Source: Singulisphaera sp. GP187
GTDB taxonomy: Bacteria; Planctomycetota; Phycisphaerae; Phycisphaerales; SM1A02
Length of the DNA: 32,166 nucleotides
Assembly: GCA_945868805.1 (NCBI GenBank)
Contig: CAMBMO010000025.1
Span: 1 to 32,166 of the forward strand
Direction of reading: 5' to 3'
Shown: in pieces, positions 1 to 7,572 of the stretch
Layout of the letters: each line of letters begins with the position of its first letter
Numbering within the stretch: position 1 is the first letter of the stretch
Made by a program: the position numbers and the translations under genes
Notes under the pieces: model-generated
The model's database searches: none
Told to the model about the DNA's origin: nothing
Seen by the model: the letters and a program-made list of their open reading frames with translations, nothing else

Positions 1-143
1 ATCTCAAGCGTGTTGAGCGGATCTGGCGATGCGCGGGATTGAAAGTTCCTAAGAAACAGCCGCAGCGAGGTCGATTGTGTTTGAATGATGCAAGCTGCGT
101 GCGACTTCGACCAGAGCGCAAAGAGAGCGAAGATCATGATTGA
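1..143 (+). pseudogene. IS3-family transposase (OrfB) remnant, truncated
   Basis: Reading from base 3, an open frame enters from outside the window and stops at 141-143. It contains stretches resembling the segment just before the DDE catalytic domain of IS3-type OrfB transposases: KRVERIWR.AGLKVPKKQP, then RGRLCLNDASCVRLRPER. In intact family members this is followed directly by a conserved HVWSYDF-like start of the integrase core. Here the frame degenerates into KESEDHD and stops, and no other frame downstream recovers the core. The remainder to about 261 shows nothing recognisable. I infer a decayed insertion-sequence fragment. The upstream half lies outside the window, so it is uncertain whether the 5' part is intact. 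Family assignment is from motif memory, not a search. Confidence 0.7.
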
Positions 144-261
144 GAAATAGCGTCGCCATATGGTCTGAAGTACGGGGGAAGGTCAGGGGCGTGGCAATTC
201 CGGTTGCAAACCGAAGCTCTCCTCACAAGAGTCGCATGATGTCTGAAGATTTCGCTCGACT

Positions 262-2880
262 TCAACCCGTCCAAGCAGAGAGCAAGGCGGTCAGGTCGGG
301 CCCGCTCACTGTCCCGTCGTGATCGAGATCCGCCAATGCGTTGGACGATCCCCAGGCAGAGAGGATCGTGGTCAGGTCAATGCCATCGACCCGTCCATCT
401 CCATTGACGTCCGCTCGGAGCACGCCTTCGCACGAGTCGAGTTCGAAGTTCGCGTTCGAGTCGAGGGGAGAAGTGCCAATCTGCGCGAATGCATCTGCAC
501 CAATGGTGTCGTTCCTGTAGATCCGGTAGGTCCGGAGGTAGTAGCCGTCGTCGAGTCGAAACCCGTGAAGCGCCGCGCTTGCACCTGAAGCAAGCGCGAA
601 GACAACACCTGGATTCTGCCGCGCTGTCAGCAGCGACTGCGGATCGTTGAGCGCGACAGACGAAGTCGGATTTGGTCCAAAATCAAATCTGCCAAGACTC
701 GCTCCGACTGTGGAGAACGCGCGAATCGAATCGGTCGCTCGATCACTCACAAGAACCCGTCCGTCAGTGGCGACGAGAACGTCGCTCGCATCACTGCCAG
801 CATCGAGCGACGCGAATGGAAGTGGAGTCGCCCCTTCGCTCGCGCTCCGCACGATCGACCCGTCCGAGTTCACGACGAGAAACGCAGACCCTTGCCGTGC
901 AAACGACCGCGGCGAACTGCCACTGGGCAACTGCACGACCGTTCCCAAGGGTGCTCCATCGCTCAAGCGCCAGCGCGTGATGCGTCTGCCGACACCATCG
1001 AGCGCATCGCATGCGGCAAGCGCTCCACTCGTTCCAGGAACCATTCGGATTCGCAGTGCAATCGGAAAACCCCCATCGCCAGCGGTGATGACTGAAAACT
1101 GCGCAGTGGCGCGGTTGAATTTCAAGAGCGCAGGCTGTCCAGCGATGGTGGCTGCGACCAGGATCGATCCATCAGGTGCTGTCTCGACAGCGGAGATGGA
1201 TTGGACTCTGGCGACTACGGGGTCGACGACTCTCCGTCGGACACCGCTTCGTCCATCAAGCTCGATCAGCAGTGGCGGAGAAAACTGCACGCTCCAAACT
1301 CCGAGCGCACCATCGAGATCTGCAGGATCCGCAACTCCGTTCGCATCACAATCCTCGCACGAGTCGATGCGACCATCCCGGTCGAGATCGAGAGCCACAG
1401 TCAAGATGAGATTGACACCATCGGCGATCCCGTCGCCATTGCAATCCGACTGGCACGAATCCCGAATGAAGTTGCCGTCGGCGTCGGTACTCGGGTCGGT
1501 GGCAATGTCGGCGAGATCAGGAATGCCATTGGCATCGCAGTCGATATCGCATCCATCCGGGCGCCCGTTGAGGTCGGCATCGGGTTCGCCAAGTCCGATC
1601 TCGAATGGGTCGAGTAGGCCGTCCCCATCGCAATCCTGGCAGTGATCTGGAATCGTGTCTAAATTGCTGTCGGCAAAATCACCACTTGCGATGTCGAGAG
1701 CATCGTCGATCCCATTGCCATTGCAATCACTCGCAAGGCATGGCGCATTTGCGATCGCCCATCCGACAACTGCCTCTCCAGTACCTCGATGAAAGCGCAG
1801 GTCGATGTTGGATGTTGCGCCAGAGACGATATGGCAGTAGCTCATGATCGTTCCGCGTTGCACACCGCCATTGGCGCAGGTGTCGATCCCATAGTCGTGC
1901 GTATGTCGAGTGCCGATGTTGTGCCCGATCTCGTGGCTCGAAACGATAATGTCCCAATTGCCCGGATTCGTGGCGGTCGCATCCGCGAACGACCCGATCA
2001 TGTATCCAGAGACCGAGTAGCCGTGACTCGTGCACGCGGCATTGAGCCAGGCGACGCCACCGTATGGAAGATTCCGCCTTCCCGTCAACAACTGTGCGAG
2101 GTCGCGGCTGATCGCCTCTTGATTCGCAACCCATTCGTTGCGAAATGGACCGAGCGGATCGGGTTCGTTGTAGAGGTCGTTAGGAGTGTCAAATGTTCGG
2201 ACAAAGACAAGTTTGAGTCGGGTGTTGCAATCGCGTTCCAAGATGTAGCTATTTGCCCCATACAGCGCGAAAATGTATTCGATCGCCGCCATCGGGCTTG
2301 CGAAGACCGAAACGAATTCATAGTCAGCGTCGACGGCAAGCTCCACGATTCGTGGGAGAGTCGCGAGATTCGCTCCGGGGATCGAACCTCCCGCGAGAGA
2401 TCCCTCATCGTCACTCGAAGTGACCCCACAGATGTTTTCGATTGGTGGGGCGGAGGGGCGACCTTCGGGTTCTAAGTGCCATGGTCCTGGTCTGAGACCC
2501 GTTCGCAATCGATGCGCATCCGCCGAATCGTCACCAACGAGCACGAGTCGTTCTCCGTTCGATTCAATCCATCCGATTCCCCCAGTCGACCCGAACGCGA
2601 AAAATCCATTCCATCGTCCGTCAGTCGAAGTCGCCTTCCACAGTTTGACCAGCGACGAATCGATTTGCTCGGTCGACTCTCGCCCGTCCACGACATGTGC
2701 AACGACGACGGTCGGAGAGATGACTGACATCTCGTGCAGTCGGAGCGAGACTGATCCATTGGGGAATGCAGGCAGTGTGAGAATCTGGTCGCGGTCGATG
2801 GACTGCAAGGACTGCGCGAGAAAGTACGAGGTCAATATGGCGATCATCGGGGATGCGATCCTACGCCTATACGATGCCAC
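262..2880 (-). CDS. Secreted metzincin-type zinc metalloprotease with calcium-binding repeats and dockerin-like C-terminus
   Basis: The 872-residue product begins with an arginine-rich, then hydrophobic segment (about residues 4-27) that fits a signal peptide. The zinc motif HEIGHNIGTRH is at 316-326, and a Met-turn (GTIMSY) is around M346. This is the full HExxHxxGxxH plus Met-turn pattern of reprolysin-like (M12) metzincins. Residues about 385-525 hold repeated D-x-N/D-G-x-x-D units with paired cysteines, resembling thrombospondin type-3 or EF-hand calcium loops. A beta-propeller-like region follows, and the last 50 residues are two dockerin-like repeats (DVNGDGRVDGIDL..ILSAWG and DLDHDGTVSGPDL..LLSAW). 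It is probably secreted and acts on extracellular protein, but the substrate is unknown. The first start is GTG at 2880; an ATG at 2847 is an alternative. It is divergent from the next gene, with only 22 bp between starts. Confidence 0.9.
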   Translation of the reverse strand: MASYRRRIASPMIAILTSYFLAQSLQSIDRDQILTLPAFPNGSVSLRLHEMSVISPTVVVAHVVDGRESTEQIDSSLVKLWKATSTDGRWNGFFAFGSTGGIGWIESNGERLVLVGDDSADAHRLRTGLRPGPWHLEPEGRPSAPPIENICGVTSSDDEGSLAGGSIPGANLATLPRIVELAVDADYEFVSVFASPMAAIEYIFALYGANSYILERDCNTRLKLVFVRTFDTPNDLYNEPDPLGPFRNEWVANQEAISRDLAQLLTGRRNLPYGGVAWLNAACTSHGYSVSGYMIGSFADATATNPGNWDIIVSSHEIGHNIGTRHTHDYGIDTCANGGVQRGTIMSYCHIVSGATSNIDLRFHRGTGEAVVGWAIANAPCLASDCNGNGIDDALDIASGDFADSNLDTIPDHCQDCDGDGLLDPFEIGLGEPDADLNGRPDGCDIDCDANGIPDLADIATDPSTDADGNFIRDSCQSDCNGDGIADGVNLILTVALDLDRDGRIDSCEDCDANGVADPADLDGALGVWSVQFSPPLLIELDGRSGVRRRVVDPVVARVQSISAVETAPDGSILVAATIAGQPALLKFNRATAQFSVITAGDGGFPIALRIRMVPGTSGALAACDALDGVGRRITRWRLSDGAPLGTVVQLPSGSSPRSFARQGSAFLVVNSDGSIVRSASEGATPLPFASLDAGSDASDVLVATDGRVLVSDRATDSIRAFSTVGASLGRFDFGPNPTSSVALNDPQSLLTARQNPGVVFALASGASAALHGFRLDDGYYLRTYRIYRNDTIGADAFAQIGTSPLDSNANFELDSCEGVLRADVNGDGRVDGIDLTTILSAWGSSNALADLDHDGTVSGPDLTALLSAWTG

Positions 2881-2902
2881 GGATCGCTAGACTTGCCAGT
2901 CG

Positions 2903-3778
2903 ATGCGCTCGAAAAAATGGCTTGTTCTTCGTCAGTTGGGGGCGTTTGGGTCGTTGTTGGGCGCGACTCTCGTGTCGATTGCAATTGCAGAATCTGATGA
3001 TCCGCCCGCTGCAACCCAGCGTAAGCCGTTCAACCAACCTATCAAGGGAACTGCTCGATCGATCGACATGATCCCAGTCGAAACCGTCCTTGGCGGTGGC
3101 GCCATTTGGATGAGCAAGACCGAAATCCCTTGGGAAGTCCTGGACATCTGTGTCTACGGCTTTGATAAGAAGGAGGGCAAGAGCGATCCACCAGCTGCCG
3201 ATGCGGTGACTCGCCCAACGAAGCCGTACATCGCGACGGACCGAGGATTCGGACACGCAGGATGGCCAGCGAATTCGGTCAGCTTTTCGAATGCGAAGGC
3301 GTTTTGCGAATGGCTCTCGGTCAAATCAGGCAAGCACTACCGCTTGCCGACCGTGGCGGAGTGGAAGCACGTTTGTACGTTGGCGAAGATCGACCCTGCA
3401 AATCCTGGTGATTATGCATGGTTTGACGAGAACAGCGATGGGACGACTCACAAAGTTGGATCGAAGAAGGCAGATGCCCAAGGGATTCACGACTTGTTTG
3501 GCAATCTCGCCGAGTGGTGCGTCGCTCCCGACCAGACTGGTGCGGTCCTCGGCGGTTCATACCGCGAAGCGAAAGATGAAATCGGATGTGCAGCGATCGA
3601 AATGGACACGCCGAATTGGAACCTGAGCGATCCGCAACTCCCTCGAAGTGTTTGGTGGCTCGCGGATGCGGGTTGGATTGGCTTTCGCGTTGTCTGCGAT
3701 GAGCCAGTGCCTGGGTCGGTTTTACCGACGGCTCCACCAACAATACCACTTGCACCAAGATCAGCCGGAGCACCATGA
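2903..3778 (+). CDS. FGE/SUMF1-like domain protein, probably non-catalytic
   Basis: The 291-residue product has a basic then hydrophobic N-terminus (about 1-29) fitting a signal peptide. Landmarks of the formylglycine-generating enzyme fold follow: YRLPTVAEWKHVC (146-158), DLFGNLAEWC (197-206), GGSY (217-220) and IGFRVVCD (259-266). True formylglycine-generating enzymes carry a redox or copper-binding cysteine pair between the GGSW and GFR motifs. Here that stretch has only one cysteine (about C229) in an unrelated context, so sulfatase activation is unlikely. Related C-type-lectin-like domains without the pair act as binding or accessory modules. It lies about 80 bp before two exported oxidoreductases on the same strand, so a shared periplasmic role is possible but unproven. 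No strong ribosome-binding site is seen; the ATG is chosen because it leads directly into the signal peptide. Confidence 0.82.
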   Translation: MRSKKWLVLRQLGAFGSLLGATLVSIAIAESDDPPAATQRKPFNQPIKGTARSIDMIPVETVLGGGAIWMSKTEIPWEVLDICVYGFDKKEGKSDPPAADAVTRPTKPYIATDRGFGHAGWPANSVSFSNAKAFCEWLSVKSGKHYRLPTVAEWKHVCTLAKIDPANPGDYAWFDENSDGTTHKVGSKKADAQGIHDLFGNLAEWCVAPDQTGAVLGGSYREAKDEIGCAAIEMDTPNWNLSDPQLPRSVWWLADAGWIGFRVVCDEPVPGSVLPTAPPTIPLAPRSAGAP

Positions 3779-3846
3779 GGTAATCTGATTTCATCATGCC
3801 GATGCGTTCGGCTGAGTGTGATGAATCTGTTTCTCGATCAATCACT

Positions 3847-3850
3847 GGAG
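3847..3850 (+). promoter_or_regulatory. Ribosome-binding site deciding the start of the first oxidoreductase
   Basis: GGAG lies 8 nt before the ATG at 3859. It favours that start over an in-frame ATG at 3796, which would add 21 charged residues in front of the twin-arginine signal. Confidence 0.6.
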
Positions 3851-3858
3851 AAAGACCG

Positions 3859-5151
3859 ATGCAAGACACCGAAGAATCTCGTCGAATGTTCATAAAGGCA
3901 GCAGCAATGGCGGGGGTCGGAGTCGCCCTTTCGCCCTTTCCAGTTTGGGGAAGCACGCCTGCAAATGATCAAATCAAAGTCGGACTTGTGGGTTGCGGCG
4001 GGCGCGGGAGTGGCGCCGCGGCACAGGCGCTCGCGGCAGACAAGGGTGTCGTGATCTGGGCGATGGCGGATGCGTTTCGCGATCGACTCGATTCAAGTTT
4101 GGGCAATCTGTTGAAGGACGAGAAGAACAAAGACCGAGTCTTGGTTCCGTCCGATCGCCAATTCGTTGGGCTCGACGCGATCGATCAACTTCTGCCACTT
4201 GTGGATGTCGTTCTGCTCTGTTCAACGCCGTCATTCCGGCCACGCCAACTCGCGAAGGCGGTCGCGGCCGGCAAGCACATCTTCTGCGAGAAGCCCGTGT
4301 GCGTCGATTCGGTTGGATATCGATCCGTTCAAGAGAGCGTTCGCGGTGCTCGCGAGAAGGGGCTCTCGTTGGTGAGCGGATTCTGTTGGAGGAGCGCAGG
4401 TCCTGAGCGCGCCATCTACGGCGAGATTCTTGGTGGCAGATTGGGAGAAGTCGTCGGCATCAGCGCGACCTATCTCACAGGCCCCCTCGGAACGAAGGCA
4501 CGCCAATCGGGTTGGTCAGACTTTGACTTCCAACTTCGCAATTGGCAGCATTTCGCTTGGCTCTCGGGCGACCATCTCGTCGAGCAAGCGGTGCATTCAG
4601 TCGACAAGATCAATTGGGCGATGGGTGGACGACACCCGACAAAGTGCACGGGTATCGGCAGTCGATACTGTCGCGAGGATGTTCCCGAGCGCGGCGATAT
4701 ATACGACAATTTCTCAGTGATCTATGAATACGAAAATGGTCCTCGTTGCGTCTTGACGACGCGACAGCAGGCGAATTGTTACAACAACAATGATGACTGG
4801 ATCAACGGTACGAAGGGTTACGCGTGGGTGAATGGATGGGGGCCGACTCACTGGATCAAGGACTATTCGGGAAAGACCATCTGGTCCTATCCGAAGGATG
4901 GCTCGACGCCCGACATGTATCAAGTCGAACACGACACACTTTTCAAATCGATTCGAGATCGTCGTCCGGTGAATGAAGGTGAGTTCATGGCGGATTCCTG
5001 CTTGATGGCGATCATGGGGCGGATGTCCGCCTACTCCGGTCAACAGGTGACATGGGATGAAGCAGCGACTTCTGGCGAAGACCTGACACCTTCGTCGTTG
5101 AGCGATCCGATGCCAGTTCAGAAGGCACCAAAGCCAGGAGCGATGTCATGA
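3859..5151 (+). CDS. Gfo/Idh/MocA-family NAD(P)-dependent oxidoreductase with twin-arginine signal
   Basis: The 430-residue product starts with a twin-arginine signal: R8-R9 in SRRMFIKAAAMAG, then a hydrophobic stretch to about residue 30. This suggests export in a folded state with cofactor bound. The Rossmann dinucleotide loop is VGLVGCGGRGSG (41-52). The family hallmark EKP is at 144-146 (HIFCEKPV). The motif WLSGDHLVEQAVHSVDKINWAMGG marks the C-terminal substrate domain. Members oxidise or reduce sugars and related polyols; the exact substrate cannot be read from sequence. The gene overlaps the next oxidoreductase by 4 nt (ATGA), and the two share the GDH.VEQ.VH..D..NWAMG block, which points to tandem duplication and coupled translation. 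An ATG at 3796 is in frame but lacks a good ribosome-binding site. Confidence 0.92.
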   Translation: MQDTEESRRMFIKAAAMAGVGVALSPFPVWGSTPANDQIKVGLVGCGGRGSGAAAQALAADKGVVIWAMADAFRDRLDSSLGNLLKDEKNKDRVLVPSDRQFVGLDAIDQLLPLVDVVLLCSTPSFRPRQLAKAVAAGKHIFCEKPVCVDSVGYRSVQESVRGAREKGLSLVSGFCWRSAGPERAIYGEILGGRLGEVVGISATYLTGPLGTKARQSGWSDFDFQLRNWQHFAWLSGDHLVEQAVHSVDKINWAMGGRHPTKCTGIGSRYCREDVPERGDIYDNFSVIYEYENGPRCVLTTRQQANCYNNNDDWINGTKGYAWVNGWGPTHWIKDYSGKTIWSYPKDGSTPDMYQVEHDTLFKSIRDRRPVNEGEFMADSCLMAIMGRMSAYSGQQVTWDEAATSGEDLTPSSLSDPMPVQKAPKPGAMS

Positions 5152-6503
5152 AGCAGATCAACCGACGAGATTTCGTAAAGGCGAGTGCGATGACCACACT
5201 TGCTGTTGCGGCGGGAGCGTCTTTCATTTCGAGCAATTCGAGCGCGGCTCTTCGAGTCGCCTCAAGAGGCAAGCGCGATATCCGAGTTGGGATCATCGGT
5301 TGCGGTGGACGAGGAACCGGCGCGGGTGGCAACGCGCTCGAAGCGTCGCCCGATGCTCGAATCGTGGCATATGGCGATCTCTTCCCAGAACGTATCGCAT
5401 CGGCTCAGAAAGGTCTCGCATCATTCGGCGAGCGATCGAAAGTCGACCCTGCGCAGTGCTTCACCGGGTTTGACGCGTACCAAGGAGTGATTTCAGTTCC
5501 CTGCGACTATGTGATTCTCGCAACTCCTCCCGGATTTCGGCCCACGCACTTTTCTGCCGCCATCGCGGCTGGTCGAAACGCCTTCGTAGAAAAACCCGTT
5601 GCGGTTGATCCGACTGGAATCAGGACGATGCTCGCGGCGGCATCTGAAGTCGACGCAAAGAACTTGCGTGTCGTCGCTGGAACTCAACGCAGGCACGAGT
5701 GGTGTTACCTCGAGGCGATGCAGCGAATCAGGGACGGAGCAATCGGGCGAGTCGTTGCGGCGCGCGTCTTCTGGAACATGGGAAGTCTTTGGAACGTGAA
5801 GCCCGACCCTTCGCGAAGCGACGTGGAGAATCAAGTTCGGAACTGGCTGTACCACACGTGGCTCTCGGGCGACCACATCGTCGAACAGCATGTCCACAAC
5901 ATCGATATTGCAAACTGGGCGATGGGCATTGGTGCCGGTGGCACAGAGTCAAGCGGTCGTCGACTCGCTGCGTCGCATCCGAACCGATGCATCGCGGTCG
6001 GCGGAAGGCAAGCTCGTGTCGATACGCGAGAATTCGGACATGTTTTCGATCACTTTGCGGTCGACTTCGAATACGCGGCGGCCGAAGCAGACACCACGCC
6101 GAGATTCGCACTCAGCATGGCACGACAGCAGGACGGGACGTCGGGTCGCGTCGAAGAGATCATCTATGGCACGACTGGATTGGCGCGGTTGTCATCGGGG
6201 TCGGCCGAGATCACAGGAGAGCGACCGTGGGTCTTCAAGGGTCCCAACAACAATCCGTATGTTCAGGAGCACATCGACTTGCAGAAGGCGATCATCGATG
6301 GAACTCCGCTCAACGAGACGGCGCAAGTCGCACAGAGCACGATGAGCGCAATCATGGGTCGGATGGCGGCTTACTCGGGATCTGAAATCACCTGGGATGA
6401 CGCGGTTGCGGATCCGATGAATTTGATGCCGCCGTCGCTTCAGTTTGGACCGTTTCCACAGGCTTCGGTGGCGATCCCAGGACAGACGAGTCAACCACAC
6501 TAG
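5148..6503 (+). CDS. Gfo/Idh/MocA-family NAD(P)-dependent oxidoreductase with twin-arginine signal (paralogue)
   Basis: This 451-residue paralogue of the preceding gene starts inside that gene's stop (ATGA overlap), so its translation is probably coupled. The twin-arginine signal is at the very N-terminus (NRRDFVKAS, R6-R7), followed by an alanine-rich hydrophobic stretch. The dinucleotide loop GIIGCGGRGTG starts at residue 48, and the EKP motif follows AGRNAFV. RNWLYHTWLSGDHIVEQHVH aligns with the same block in the first copy. It has an inserted, less conserved stretch after NWAMG, making it about 20 residues longer. Its job is likely a paired step in sugar or polyol oxidation outside the cytoplasm; this is inferred from the paired genes and export signals. 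The last 116 bp overlap the 3' end of apbE on the other strand. Confidence 0.92.
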   Translation: MKQINRRDFVKASAMTTLAVAAGASFISSNSSAALRVASRGKRDIRVGIIGCGGRGTGAGGNALEASPDARIVAYGDLFPERIASAQKGLASFGERSKVDPAQCFTGFDAYQGVISVPCDYVILATPPGFRPTHFSAAIAAGRNAFVEKPVAVDPTGIRTMLAAASEVDAKNLRVVAGTQRRHEWCYLEAMQRIRDGAIGRVVAARVFWNMGSLWNVKPDPSRSDVENQVRNWLYHTWLSGDHIVEQHVHNIDIANWAMGIGAGGTESSGRRLAASHPNRCIAVGGRQARVDTREFGHVFDHFAVDFEYAAAEADTTPRFALSMARQQDGTSGRVEEIIYGTTGLARLSSGSAEITGERPWVFKGPNNNPYVQEHIDLQKAIIDGTPLNETAQVAQSTMSAIMGRMAAYSGSEITWDDAVADPMNLMPPSLQFGPFPQASVAIPGQTSQPH

Positions 6504-7572
6504 CCGTCGCGCAAAGCGCATCCCACCCAGGGGTGACGGCGATGATCTGCTTCGCGTTCTGATCTTCGAACGACTCGACGACACGTGCTTCGAAATCGCC
6601 GAGCTCGTGCCGGCTGTCGCGCAATTCGGCGAGCAATTCCGGTCCACCAACGCACAAGGCAGTCGCGAGTCCATCTGCGATCGCCCCGTCGGAGCAGATC
6701 ACCGTCGCGGTGAGTCGCCTTGTCACTGCTCGACCCGTCCTTGGATCAATGATGTGCGAATGTCGTTTTCCAGCGACGTCGAGATGCTGGAATTCGTCGC
6801 CACTGGTCGAAATGCACACGTTGCGGAGACTCAGTAGGCAACAGGGTGCACCCTCGATACCCGAGGCAACTTCGATTGCCCAGCCAGCCGAATTCACGGG
6901 TGACCCGCCACACGCGATGTCGCCGGCGATCGCGCACATCGCGCCACTCGCGCCGAGAGAACGAAGCACGTCGAGCGCCGCCTGAGCAGCGAGTCCCTTC
7001 CCGATGGCGCCGAAATCGAGTCGGATGCCGGGCCGGAGGTACTTCACCCCATCGCCACTCGCATCGAGTACGACATTGCGCCAGCCGCCCGACGTGTGAG
7101 CAGTCGTGAGTGCGTCATCACTGGGAAGTGTGCCAGATGTTCTCGCGTTCCTCCAAAGTCTGGTGGATGATCCGATCGTCGCATCGAAACGCCCGCCCGT
7201 TGAACGTGAGATTCGGAGCGATTTATCGAGTGCGTTGGCGAGGTCGTGGCTTAATGGGAAGACCGTGTCCGCGACGTCGGGCAGTCGACCGATTTCGCTC
7301 GTCACTCGGTAGTCGCTCAGGACATCGTCGAGCGCGTGCACCCTCTCGAAGGCGGCTTTCGCAATGGACTTCGCCTCTGCCTCCGATAGCGCATCCAGTT
7401 CGATCCGTATCTCGCATCCCATCGCAACTTCGCGGAAGGAAAACCGTCGGAATTCCGCGCCGTCTTCATCGCTTCCCATGCAAATCCCCGCAGTCGCGAC
7501 GGCCCAGCATGCGATCAACGTGATCAAAGTCGGTGCTCGTCGAGACGGCGAATGGTTTGGTTGCGTTTTCAA
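6388..7572 (-). CDS. apbE: ApbE-family FAD:protein FMN transferase
   Basis: ApbE proteins hydrolyse FAD and attach FMN covalently to a threonine of exported flavoproteins. Motifs in the 394-residue product are TGGRFDATIGS (about 125-135), DFGAIGKGLAAQ (186-197), AGDIACGG (216-223), ISTSGDEFQ (254-262), HIIDPRTG (273-280) and DGLATAL. I chose the TTG start at 7572-7570: it overlaps the upstream stop as TTGA and places a basic n-region and hydrophobic segment (residues 11-31) at the N-terminus, giving a signal peptide. The next in-frame ATG, at codon 32, would delete that segment. The last roughly 35 residues are low-complexity and overlap the convergent oxidoreductase gene by 116 bp. It is the third gene after the PIN-TRAM and HD-GYP genes. 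No flavoprotein target is visible in the window. Confidence 0.9.
   Translation of the reverse strand: MKTQPNHSPSRRAPTLITLIACWAVATAGICMGSDEDGAEFRRFSFREVAMGCEIRIELDALSEAEAKSIAKAAFERVHALDDVLSDYRVTSEIGRLPDVADTVFPLSHDLANALDKSLRISRSTGGRFDATIGSSTRLWRNARTSGTLPSDDALTTAHTSGGWRNVVLDASGDGVKYLRPGIRLDFGAIGKGLAAQAALDVLRSLGASGAMCAIAGDIACGGSPVNSAGWAIEVASGIEGAPCCLLSLRNVCISTSGDEFQHLDVAGKRHSHIIDPRTGRAVTRRLTATVICSDGAIADGLATALCVGGPELLAELRDSRHELGDFEARVVESFEDQNAKQIIAVTPGWDALCATASVVDSSVLGSPPKPVETVQTEATAASNSSDPQPRHPR

Noticed and set aside
647-1645. A 332-codon open frame on the plus strand inside the metzincin gene
   Set aside because: Serine-, arginine- and proline-rich translation without motifs; the opposite strand carries clear protease and calcium-repeat motifs. 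It is a shadow caused by codon bias.
2903-3778. Active formylglycine-generating enzyme (sulfatase activator)
   Set aside because: The catalytic cysteine pair is missing and no sulfatase gene is in the window.
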